Assembly (NCBI GenBank): GCA_016808115.1
Contig: JAEQBH010000665.1
Span: forward strand, 248,001-312,000
Length of the DNA: 64,000 bases
Source: Tetrastigma voinierianum
Lineage: Eukaryota; Streptophyta; Magnoliopsida; Vitales; Vitaceae
Direction: 5' to 3'
Program-made: the position numbers and the translations under genes
In this document: positions 1-10,033 of the stretch, piece by piece
How the letters are laid out: every line of letters begins with the position of its first letter
Numbering within the stretch: position 1 is the first letter of the stretch
Notes under the pieces: model-generated
Database searches by the model: none
Told to the model about the DNA's origin: nothing
Seen by the model: the letters and a program-made list of their open reading frames with translations, nothing else

Positions 1-15
1 AAATATCAATTTATC

Positions 16-3000
16 ATGAAGTCATATGATATGCAATATGTAAAGATGTTACTTCTTCAGCACTTGCTTCTAATCCTTATGCTCCCACTTTGCCGCAGCT
101 CCACTACTACTGACACCATGATCACTCCCAAAAAACCCTTGAGAGATGGTGAGCTTCTACTCTCTAAACAGTCTAAATTCGCTCTTGGCTTCTTCAGTCC
201 ACAGAATTCTACACTCCGCTATATTGGAGTTTGGTATTACACAATTCCTGAACAAACTGTTGTTTGGGTACTCAATAGAAACCATCCTGTTAACGATACC
301 TCAGGAGTTCTCTCCACCCACACTTGTGGAAACCTCCTTCTCCACCGGGGAAACACTACTACTACTCATGTATGGTCCACAAACCTTTCCATCTCATTAA
401 CGCTACTATGGCTCAGCTGTTAGATACCGGAAACCTAGTGTTGATGATCCAAAATGATGACAAGAGGATTGTGTGGCAAGGCTTTGATTATCCACAGGAG
501 AGTAGCCAAATTCCTTACATGAAATCGGACTGGATTCGAAAAACCTGTTCAACGGAGTTCCTAACTTCTTGGAAATCCCGAGCCGGCAGGAACCGGGACA
601 TACTCATTGTGAAGCAACACCAATGGGTCTCCTCAAGCATTTCTATACCAGCGTTCTCATCGGCTATGGAGAACCGGTCACTGGAACGGGATACGGTTTA
701 GCGGTGTGCCGGCAATGATTTATAGATTCATATTCACTTCTATATTTATGAACAATCAAGACGAAATCTCTATTATGTTTACAACGGTCGACGAGTCGGT
801 TCTCACGAGGATGACGCTCGACCCCAACGGGCAACGGCTATATCCAGCGGAGCACATGGCTTGAATCGCAAGGGAAATGGTCAATCTTCATCATAGTCCC
901 AAGGGACCGGTGCGATAGGTACGGCCGGTGCGGACCCAACAGCAACTGCGACGACATGGGCCCTGAGTTTGAGTGCACGTGCCTTTCGGGGTTCGAGCCC
1001 AAGTCGGCACGTGACTGGTTCTTGAAAGACGGCTCAGCTGGATGTCTCAGGAAGGAAGGAGCCAAGGTGTGCGGGAGCGGGGAAGGGTTTGTGAAGGTTG
1101 AAGCTACAAAGCCCCCAGATACATCTGCGGCACGTGTAAACATGAACATGAGCTTGGAAGCGTGTAGAGAGGAGTGCCTGAAGGAGTGTTCTTGTAGTGC
1201 ATACGCGACTGTAAATGTGAGCGGAAGTGGAAGTGGGTGCTTGTCTTGGTATGGGGATTTGATGGACATTAGAGAGCTTCCTGAAGGAGGCCAGGATTTA
1301 TATGTGCGTGTGGATGCCATCACTCTAGGTATATTTGCTAACATTTAATTTTCAGGTTTCATGGATAGTTTCTCTTAGATTTATCAGAGCATCTTTTATG
1401 TTTTTTTATGGTGAATTTTCTTCAGCTGAAGCTCAAAAGCAGTCAAAAGATTTATAGCGGACAAGAGGATGATAGTTGTTTTGGTGGTGGGTGGTGTTGC
1501 AATTATGGTTCTCATGGTCTCATCATGTAAGCTCTTAAGGAAGAAGATGAAAGGTAATCAAACATGAATTCTTATTATAGGTGCATTTGAAGCCTTGTAC
1601 CTGATGTCTGTGACTTGGATATAGACTGGCATGAAGGGATTCTCTTTGAGAATATACTTTGCCAGGAAAAGCCAAGTATTTCTAAGCTTTTTTTTCCTTG
1701 CTTTCATGGCAGAGGTATTATATTCTTTCAGCCCCACAATCAAAGAGGCATTATTTATTTTTGAACTTCCATGCAGGGAAAGGAACACAAAAGGAAATGT
1801 TGTATAATTTGAGACCTAGCGCTACATGGCTTCAAGATTCTCCCGAGGCAAAAGAAAATGATGAGGGTACAACGGATTCTGAATTACAACTCTTTGATCT
1901 GAACACCATAGCTGTAGCCACAAATAATTTCTCTTTTGAGAAGGAACTTGGACATTAATTGGTTTTTGGCCCAGTTTTAAGGTAGTGAGTCATTCTCTAA
2001 TGTCTGATGACTACAAGTGTTTTCATTTTATTCTTTCATTTGGACTAACATTTGGCTTTAAGCTTCATTTTCCCGATTGTGAATAATCTAATTCTACACT
2101 ACAATTATCAGGGTCAGCTATCTAAAGGACAAGAAATAGTTGTGAAAAGATTATCAAAGTATTCAAGACAAGGAAAAATAGAATTTAGGAATGAAGTAAC
2201 ACTAATTGCAAAACTCCAACACAAGAATCTTGTGAGGCTTTTGGGTTGTTGCATTCAAAAAAAAGAGAAGATGTTAGTCTATGAGTACTTGCCAAACAAA
2301 AGTTTAGACTCTTTCATTTTCGGTACGTATCCTTATTTTTCATGCCATTTCAATTTCTTTAATCTTCTAAGCTTCTTTCATAATTTGTTGGAGAAGTTAT
2401 TTTCCTAGCTAATACATTAGAAGTCATTATTAGTACATTCCATTTTACTGATTGATTATTTATATATCTTTGGGCCAGATGAAACAAAGAAGTCATTATT
2501 AGATTGGAAAAAACGTTTACAAGAGTAGTCTTGGAATTGCTTGAGGGATCTTATACCTACATCATGACTCAAGATTAAAAGTTATTCATAGAGATCTAAA
2601 AGCAAGAAACGTTCTACTAGATGTTGAAATGCTTCCAAAAATTTTAGATTTTGGCATGGCTAAAATATTTAGAGGGGATCAAATGGAAGGAAACACAAAT
2701 CGAATGGTCGGAACATAGTAAGTATTGTTATGTTTGAAATGCCAATAAAACATTACATCTAATATGTTTTAATAGTATTTTATTTGCTATTATAGGTGAT
2801 TTGCATGCCACGGTATGCAATGGAAGGGTTATTTTCCACAAAATCCGATGTCTACAACTTTGGAGTTTGCTGGTAGAGATCATTACTGGGAGGATAAATA
2901 ACACTTATTATCAGGACTGTCCATACATTAACTTGGTTAGACATGTTTTTAAATTGATGCTTGTTGCCTCACTTCTTTATTTTCATTTTTTATAGTAAGC

Positions 3001-3318
3001 TAATTGTGGTAAAATTTTCATGTTTGGAACCTATGGGAAGAAGATAGAGTCTTGGATATAATTGATTCGTCACTAGAAATGTCATACTCGAAAGATAGTA
3101 TTGAGATGCATCCAAATTAGGCTCTTATGTGTGGAAGAATTTGCAAAAGAACAACCTTCTATATTGACCATTATTTTTATGTTGGGTAACAACTCTGCTC
3201 TTTTCTTCCCAAACGCCCTACATTTACTTCAAAAGCTTGACTTCGACAAGGTGAAGACTTATCATCCTCGATCTAATGGAAGAACTCTATCTATAAATGA
3301 TGTATTTGTAAGCTTGTA
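16..3318 (+). pseudogene. Broken G-type lectin S-receptor-like Ser/Thr kinase, copy 1
   Basis: Relic of a plasma-membrane receptor kinase of the S-domain family (these signal in defence or self-recognition). Visible in order: hydrophobic signal peptide (MLLLQHLLLILML), bulb-lectin domain (GVWYYTIPEQTVVWVLNRNH), a frameshift near 395-403, S-locus glycoprotein region broken into several frames (about 420-900), a well preserved EGF/PAN exon (about 915-1335, Cys-rich, GGQDLYVRVDA), a transmembrane exon (about 1460-1555), then kinase exons at about 1777-1978, 2111-2321, 2478-2716, 2797-2936 and 3036-3318. The Gly-rich loop is destroyed by a stop at about 1956. The ATP-binding Lys (VVKRLSK), VIHRDLKARN and DFG (ILDFGMAK) are still readable, but a stop lies before HRD and several frame changes follow. 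The C-terminal part ends in SINDVFVSL, family-like. Intron borders (GT/AG) are largely kept. Function is lost; the family call is firm, the exact subfamily is not. Confidence 0.92.
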
Positions 3319-3585
3319 AGCTGACCTTGCTATTAGCACACACTCACATACTTCGTAGATTCATCCTCCACTTATTAAAAGGACTTGTATATGAAGTGTC
3401 ATGAAGAGAAACACCCTTAGTTTAATGATCATATTTAGATAATTGTTTGCTTTCGAATGAGGCGGTATGGAAGCTTGCGGGTAGGGTGGCTGATCGATCA
3501 ACCCATTGAATTTATGAGCATAAAATGTTTCAACATTAAGGTCTTAAAATCTTAAAACTAAGTTAGCGATTTACCCCTCTTGAGG

Positions 3586-5423
3586 TGTAAGACCCGAGAA
3601 AATTCCAATTTTTGAAAAAAGGGTAAAATCGTAATTTCGTTAAAAATCCTAAATTTTTTTAGATCTCGGATGACGAAATGGACCACCTTTAGATATAGGT
3701 CTGAATTGATCTATTTCTGCATTCGGGTCGAGACGGTCGGAATTTGCAGTGTTTGTCGAAGGCATCGGTATCGGGTGTCATTAAAAAACATGTGATGTGA
3801 CAAAGTCACCTCTAACATCTATACTCTTGACACATGTTGCAAGATTACAGAATGATGGAAATAAATATAAATTTGAATTGTCTTAGTATGTCGAATCTAG
3901 AAAAGAAGGGGGCTTATATCGGAATTAATAAGAGGTGGTAATGATATAATAGGGCAAACTTGAATAGTTGTCTTCTCCAAATTAAAAGACTAAAAATGGT
4001 ACTGAAATTTGGGCGTGCCTGTGAGATCTGTGTTTTGGAGTACATTTTCATTAGTGAGAGGTGCACCTTCTCTCTAAATTAAACCAATCGAGGCGGAGTG
4101 GGTTCCCTCGACGGACGAAGAGGTGATTCTACAGGCGATTTCTGGCGTGCACATGGAGTTGGTGGAGTTCAGGCAGCTAAAGGTAGGGATCTTTTCTGCA
4201 CCACACAGTTGTTAATTTAAGAGCCATGTAAATGGTGAATGTTCGAGGCTTGTTTTTTTAGCGTGAAGCTCGATCTTAAAAGCTTTGAGCAGAGTGGAGA
4301 AAATTCCTATTTAAGTGATAAATGAATAGTAACAGAGGGTTTATTTTGTTGCGTAATGAATAAGTGACACGTGAATATTTTATTAATTTTTATGTGTTGA
4401 GTGATTCAAAATAGAATTTAACTTGTGTTTGTTAATTAGCAAGTATGACCTGTTTTGGTGTAATTGGTTGAGAAATTTACGTAACATGCTTTATGTGATA
4501 GAATTATGTTAATATAAATGCATGTGAATATATTAGCATGAGTTTGTTGGAATTGGCATCATGCATTAAAGTATACCAGCTGGGACAACTAGAATATTAG
4601 GTGTGAGTGCATGGCCTTGAAATAAATAAGAAATGAAAATGTTTGTGAGGAATTTCGACGGAGAAGATTTTTAGAGAATTGTGTTGGGAGGCGAGTCCAG
4701 TGATTACACGTCGGAGGAGTCCATGAATTATTTGGAAGTTCAGCAAAGGCGCATTGCACCTGGAGGTGATCGTGCTTGCAGACTTCGATGTGTTTTTCGA
4801 GAACAAGCTTGACTTTTGTTTTAGGCGTGATTTTACTCGCATTCGGCAGGCATATGTGAAGTCGATGAGGACTCGAGACACATGATTGGTCATATAACGA
4901 TGAGTGGGTTCATGAAGTGCTTGAATGTGGTGTTTGTCGTACATGTGTGCACTTGGTAGGAAGTAACAGTAGGAAATTATCTCTGTGCGCTTTGCTCACC
5001 TGTCGGGGATCCACCATTTCAGTGCAGGAGTGTGCAGGGACGGCTCGGCTAGAAGGCTGCATTTTAGAAGAAAGCAGTTATTGGATTTGGGTGTTCGTTT
5101 TTGTATAACATGTATTAAAATTGTAAACTTTTGATATATGTTTGGTAAGAGTAATTTATTAACTCTTGAAACTATGGTATATAGTTGATGTATTTTGTGA
5201 GTATTGATGCAGGGGCCCAAGTGGCCATTATTTTACTCGCCTATGGACCCTTTGTGGTTATTATAAACTTGTTGGGACAAGTTTTGTACTTTGGTAAAAA
5301 CTCCGTACAAAAGGGGGCTACTTTTTAGATTTTTAGTGAGTGGTGTTGAGTTGCAGAACATTCACGAGGTATTCCGCAGTGGACGGGTTGTCAACCAGAC
5401 ACCTGGGTTTTGGGGCGTCCACG
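3586..5423 (+). repeat. 5' LTR of T1
   Basis: Aligns along its length with 10034-11896: the shared start TGTAAGAC, a shared block GGTAAAATCGTAATTT, and a shared late block CCAAGTGGCCATTATTTTAC. The end is placed at CCACG, matching ATCACA of the 3' copy, a few bases before the primer-binding site. CpG to TpG differences between copies are common, as expected for methylated, decayed LTRs. Confidence 0.87.
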
Positions 5424-5429
5424 TGAGCT

Positions 5430-5445
5430 TGGTATCGAGCTTAGG
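5430..5445 (+). other. Primer-binding site of T1 (initiator Met tRNA type)
   Basis: TGGTATCGAGCTTAGG lies 6 bases after the 5' LTR. It matches the usual plant iMet-tRNA primer site TGGTATCAGAGC with one base missing. This fixes the inner edge of the 5' LTR. Confidence 0.75.
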
Positions 5446-5797
5446 TATCACAGGGCTCTACCTTAGGCTTGAGGACTTGGGCTTGACCATGGTCATAAGG
5501 GGCCATTTTATCCCTACCACTTAGTGTGGCTCGATGTAGGGTTGGAGGCATGTGATTACCTGAACAATCCACGGGACGAGGATTAGGGCTGCTTACATGC
5601 TTGTGTTTTTATGTGATTTGTGTGATTATGCGTTATTTGTGTTGATGTGTAGATAAATTGTGCATAACATGGTGTTATGTATTGTGTGAATTGTGTGCTT
5701 AGGTAAATAGCACATAGGAAAAAAATAAAATGTTGAACACTAGGGTTAGTGAGAGAACAAGTGTTCGAGAAATTTTGGACAAAATGGTCTAGAATTA

Positions 5798-5844
5798 AAT
5801 GAAAAAAAACCAAAAAACAAAAAAAAAAAAAAAAAAAAACAAAA

Positions 5845-5890
<46 letters not shown>

Positions 5891-5897
5891 CTTTCTG

Positions 5898-5932
<35 letters not shown>

Positions 5933-5935
5933 AGG
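5798..5935. repeat. A-tract followed by two (AT)n microsatellites
   Basis: An A-rich run of about 55 bases (5798-5852) leads into (AT)n at 5853-5887, a short spacer, and a second (AT)n at about 5900-5930. It lies in the untranslated leader of T1 between primer-binding site and gag. Short translated runs here are low-complexity and not genes. Confidence 0.9.
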
Positions 5936-6177
5936 TTTCATTAGTGGGAATGAAAAAAAAAAAAAAACAAATATAATGTGAAGAAAATTTTCTAAGGTTT
6001 TACAGTGTGTAAAACTGAAGAGAAATGAATAAAAATAAATTTTAATAAATTTTGATTTCTTGGAAAATGAGAAAAAAATAATAATAACATTTTTTTTTTT
6101 GGGTAGTTTGTTTTCTAGTAGCATGAATGAAAAAAAAAGAAAAAGAAAAGAAAGTGTATTGAAATTGTTTGAAATTC

Positions 6178-6690
6178 ACGCCCGTTTTGCATAGGCAACT
6201 GGGTCATGATCTGACAATTTGTATCGTGACACATTTGAAAAGGCGGCACAGACGCGACCGGAGACCCTGTTTCTGACCGCCCAGCCTGATCTGACCCGGG
6301 GGAGGGCTGCGATACGGCCCGAGAGGAAGAGGTGCGACACGGCGAGCGGTGCTGAGGGCGGCGGTGCGTGGGGGCTGTCACAGTGTTGGGAGATTGGTCG
6401 CGTCTCGTGGGTGCCATCGTGACCCGGGCCGTCAGACTTAGCGTTGTTGATATTATTATGACATAGGCGGCTGGCTGGGGGAAGAGTGCCGATACGCGCG
6501 GCGGCGCGCAGAAGCGTAGCAGCGACGCACGGCCGATATCTGGCCCAGGGAACTGCAACGCGCGGCTGCTGCGCCCACGATACCCGACGCGATGCAGCGT
6601 GCGGCCGAGCGCGATCGCGCAGCGCTGGCACAGGCTCACCATACATGCCTGATCATGGTGGATTGGGTGTGCACACATTGCGCGACGATT
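6178..6690. other. GC- and CpG-rich island in the T1 leader
   Basis: About 500 bases far richer in G+C and CpG than the AT-rich sequence on both sides, with many CGAC, GCGCG and CGATACG words. Open frames exist on both strands (one of 187 codons on minus, 6678-6115), but none resembles a known family; long frames are expected where stop codons are rare. I saw no rRNA or plastid signature. It lies 300 bases upstream of the gag start. Confidence 0.6.
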
Positions 6691-6985
6691 TTAGACTCGG
6701 TGCATTGTTTGGTCATTGTTTGGACCTTGTTCGCAACCTTGGTTCACAAGTTTTTTCAAAAAATAAAAAATAAAATAAAGTAAAATCTTTTAAAAATGAA
6801 ATTTTCTAAAATAAAATTTTTTTATTGAATATGATTTAATAAAATGAAATTATTGTCTTGCGTACCTACGAATGCGTGGACATAGTGTATAAAATTTTGG
6901 AATGTGAATAGTGTCTCGAGGAGTTATGTTTGCAGCTTTGGAGATCTTACGTTGAATATTAACTTGCCATTTGACTTGTGTGTAG

Positions 6986-7905
6986 ATGGCTAATCGAGGC
7001 GAAGGGCGTAAAGGGCGTCCACAAGATGCGGTTAAAGCACCCGCGCCGGTTTTGACGGTGGGCCTTTGCGAGGAGCCATGGGTTTACGTAGTCGCGCTAT
7101 TGCCTGGGCTTACGAAGCGGTGGGATTGGTGAATCGAGTGGGTGCTGAGCGAGCCTCCGGCGTTTAGAGCGCATCATCCTCGATGGTTAAAGGAGGAGGT
7201 GAACTCTGGGGTCGGGACGTATGACCACGAGAAGGGAGAAGGTAGACGTTATGCGAGGCATCCGGGAATATGGGTGTTGGTCTTGCAGAGAGGGAAGGAA
7301 GATCCATCTTCTTCCAACCCAGGGGAAAGGAGGCCGAGAAGACTTATTTGCGAGGATATCGAGGGATAGGGCCAAGGTCATCAGAACTAAGGCTAGGATG
7401 GGACGTTTAGTCGGGCGGGGCCGGACGTGTGTTATTTCCTGGAAGCGGCACCGGACACTTTCGATGGGATTGCCCGTGGAGCGGAGTCCCGAGTTGCATG
7501 GGACACCTCGGGTCCCGATCATCCCAGTGAAGACCGTTAAGGTTGCCCGATCGGGATGGGGCGAGATGGTGTGCTACCATTGCCGGCGCCCGAACATATG
7601 AGGAGGGATTGCCCAGAGACGGGGATCGGGTTTTGGGACCGGCGCGATCCGGTCGGTAGGATAGGAGGGGCCGCAGTTTGTTCCTCCGCCCCTAGTATGG
7701 GTCGGGGGCAAGTATCGAGTTCAATTTACCACACTAGCACCCTAGTACCCGCCGAAGGGTCATATAGACTAGGGCAGGCGTTGGTCGGTCGACCACGAGA
7801 TTTGCGAGGGGCAGGAGTTAGTCGGTACGGGCGAATGGCATGTTACACCATTGTCACCAGCTTGGGCATATGAGATTGTCTAGGAGGCGAGGAAGTCTCG
7901 AAATC
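6986..7905 (+). pseudogene. Gag relic of T1 with up to three zinc-knuckle remnants
   Basis: The ATG at 6986 begins MANRGEGRKGRPQDAVKAPA, a typical start for this retrotransposon class, and soon runs into a stop (about 7132). Downstream the frame changes repeatedly. Three CCHC nucleocapsid zinc-knuckle remnants can be read: at about 7428-7475 (ending GTGHFRWDCP), 7571-7613 (CYHCRR, then EHMRRDCPE after a one-base shift), and 7838-7885 (CYHC/LGHM with a small insertion and deletion). The capsid domain between the N-terminus and the first knuckle is too short for a full gag. The relic is not functional. Confidence 0.7.
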
Positions 7906-7924
7906 TTTGCTTGTAATTTGAGCA

Positions 7925-8110
7925 TACGGACGATCGGATATGCAAGGTACGTTTCTACTCTTGCACTTGTTGACTAGAGTAGCGTTTGAATTGAATGCAT
8001 CATATTCATTCGTTAATGCATCTTGTGTGACAGATTTGGGCTTAGAGGTTGAGGCCTTTAGAGAAGCCATGTGTGGATGTTCTTCCCTAGGATGTAGGGT
8101 GGGAGTTGAC
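7925..8110 (+). pseudogene. Retroviral-type aspartic protease relic of T1
   Basis: The segment reading FELNASYSFVNASCVTDLGL corresponds to the active-site region of Ty3/gypsy proteases. The expected Asp-(Ser/Thr)-Gly is replaced by Glu-Leu-Asn, so catalysis is lost. It follows the last zinc knuckle, which is the normal gag-protease order. After about 8110 no further pol domain is readable until 9160. Confidence 0.65.
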
Positions 8111-8424
8111 CACGATAGGTCGGGATTATGAGTTAAATCTCAGAGATTTTGCTCATGGTGGACCAGGCGGGGGATCGCATCAGTGGGGGTGTGGGGTGCG
8201 TGACATCGCGTCAAGTCGGGTGTTGGTGCACGGTATGGTCATTCACCACTCTTGGTGAGGGTGGTTTGAGTTTGTCTTTGGGACTATGTCCAATGTAGAC
8301 TCATAGTTCAAATCAGGAAATGAAGAGTAAGTAATGTGTGTTGGGCAAGCAGAGAGGGAAGCTAGTTAATCCCTAAGGTAAGAAGCACCAGGTTAGGGTG
8401 AAGGAGGTGTGGCGGTAGTATCAG

Positions 8425-8735
8425 GTCTGTGTGTGGGTGTATGTGGGAGCTTCGGGGAGATATCCCAAAATTTCTATGTGGGTGTAGGGCAGGGAGCTAT
8501 CTGGGCTCTATGTGGGTGTAAGAGACTCGAGGAGAGATCGAATTTACGTGTGGTGCCAAGGGCAGGGAGGAGTATCTCGAATTTACGTATTATTGGGTGT
8601 AAGGGCACGGGCTATTCAAAATTTACATTGTGAGTGTAAGAGACCCATGGAGTTATCAAAATTTACGTGTGGGTGTAAAGGGCCGGAGTGGAGTTATCAG
8701 AAATTTATGTGTGTGAATGTAAAGGGGCTGGCAGA
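8425..8735. repeat. Degenerate minisatellite, period about 33-46 bp
   Basis: About eight imperfect copies of a unit containing GTGTGGGTGTAAGGG followed by a short purine stretch and CAAAATTTACG. Copies start near 8431, 8477, 8510, 8545, 8592, 8626, 8665 and 8706. It lies in the place where T1 should encode reverse transcriptase. Confidence 0.75.
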
Positions 8736-8763
8736 TGTGAGGCGAAAAGTTATGTTGCTAGGA

Positions 8764-8972
8764 GAGAAAACACACGGTCATGTTATCCGCAGACTTAGAG
8801 TTGGGTGAGAGGTCGAGGGTATTTCGAGATGAAAACACTGCGGTCATGGTTATCACGTGAAGCTTGGGGATTGGCGAGTGATGGGAGTCGGGAGTGACTC
8901 GGATGAAAACACTGCGGTCATGGTTATCCGCGTGAACTTAGAGTTGAGTGATGGGAGTCGAGAGTGACTCGA
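8764..8972. repeat. Tandem repeat of about 70-75 bp, about 2.7 copies
   Basis: The block GAAAACACTGCGGTCATGGT is repeated at about 8832 and 8905, with a worn copy at 8767. Each copy ends with GTGATGGGAGTCG and GAGTGACTCG. It directly follows the 33-46 bp minisatellite in the deleted pol region of T1. Confidence 0.82.
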
Positions 8973-9159
8973 GCTTTGGACCTTTGGAAATTGAATTGGG
9001 TGTTGTTGAGGCGACGGGAAAAACGGTATATGGATGTCATTCCTTGACATGGACTAAGGTTGGCGGTCCATTGGATTGTGCGATGATTATGACCTTGGGA
9101 AGGTCAAGCGTTTGCACCTCTTGAGGGGGTTGTGTAGGGTTACATGTTGTGTGGATTAT

Positions 9160-9895
9160 ATATACGGGTGTTAGAAGAGGACATCTTTGCGAGCATGCGT
9201 CTAGATCGTAAGGATAGTTGGGAAGCAATTGCCCTTAGTGGAATTCGCTACGACAGGTTATGAGCCGGCTCCTCCTGAGGATGGCACCATATGGGGCATT
9301 ATATGGAAGGCCATGTAGATCAGATAAGTATTGGATAGAGTTGGAAGAGCTCATCATTGGTCCCCATCTAATTAGAACACCTCAGGAAGGTGAGTTTGAT
9401 ACGGCTGGCACGTCTTCTCACGGCTCGAGAGCGGGCGAGGAAGAGCTATCTTGTGCGCGGCGTCGACCCTTAGAGTTCGGGGTTGGAGATCACGTCTTCT
9501 TAAAGGTGATGCCTAAGAGAGGAGTGGTCAGGATCGGCAAGCGAGGGAAGTTATCATCGAGGTTTATTAGGCCTGGGGATGCTCGAGGGTAGGCAACGTA
9601 GCGATACCCGGTTGGCACTTGCTCGCTGGCGTGACGGTGTCAGCAGGAGTTTTCATGTCTCCGTGCTGCGGAGGTACGCTCGGATCCAGCTCGTGGTGGA
9701 TTGGGAGAGATTGAGGTTGACATTGGGGACCTTCGAGGAGGGACTAGTGTGCATTATGGATAGTCGAGGATCGGGTTTGCGATCTGAGACCGTGGGGTTG
9801 AGTGAGGGGTCTTGTAAAGCGACAGGTGGAGTAGAGGAGTCAACGTGGGAACGCGAGGACACGATGCGGGGCCACCTATCCACTGCTTTGTTTGG
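9160..9895 (+). pseudogene. Integrase C-terminal relic of T1
   Basis: C-terminal end of a Ty3/gypsy integrase, which would insert the element cDNA. Readable blocks in order are ACVLDRKDSWE near 9192, MAPYGALYGRPCRS from 9283, RRPLEFGVGDHVFLKVMPKR (GPF-like region) up to about 9520, FHVSVLRRY near 9650 and GGVEESTWEREDTMR near 9830. Several frameshifts separate them. The zinc-binding domain and most of the catalytic core upstream are missing. The relic ends about 120 bases before the polypurine tract, as usual in this lineage. Confidence 0.86.
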
Positions 9896-10016
9896 GACGA
9901 ATAATACGTGGTTTAGTCTTTTAATATTTAAATGACTAGTTTGCATGCATGGTAGAGTGCACGTTGCATATGCATGTGTTTTGTAGTGATTGTACAGAAT
10001 TTCGGGACGAAATTCC

Positions 10017-10033
10017 TTTTAAGGAGGGGAGAA
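10017..10033 (+). other. Polypurine tract of T1
   Basis: TTTTAAGGAGGGGAGAA directly precedes TGTAAGAC of the 3' LTR. The sequence just upstream (TTTCGGGACGAAATTCC) is the usual pre-tract sequence of Tekay/Del elements. Confidence 0.88.

Noticed and set aside
16..3318. Functional receptor kinase
   Set aside because: Frameshifts in the lectin part, stop in the Gly-rich loop and further stops in the kinase exons.
6115..6678. 187-codon minus-strand frame in the GC-rich island
   Set aside because: No family resemblance, overlaps other frames of similar length, and long frames are expected in GC-rich sequence.
6178..6690. Fragment of rDNA or organelle DNA
   Set aside because: No conserved rRNA or plastid gene signature could be recognised.
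8425..8972. CRISPR-like array
   Set aside because: Repeats are diverged and of unequal length, without unique spacers, in a plant retrotransposon.
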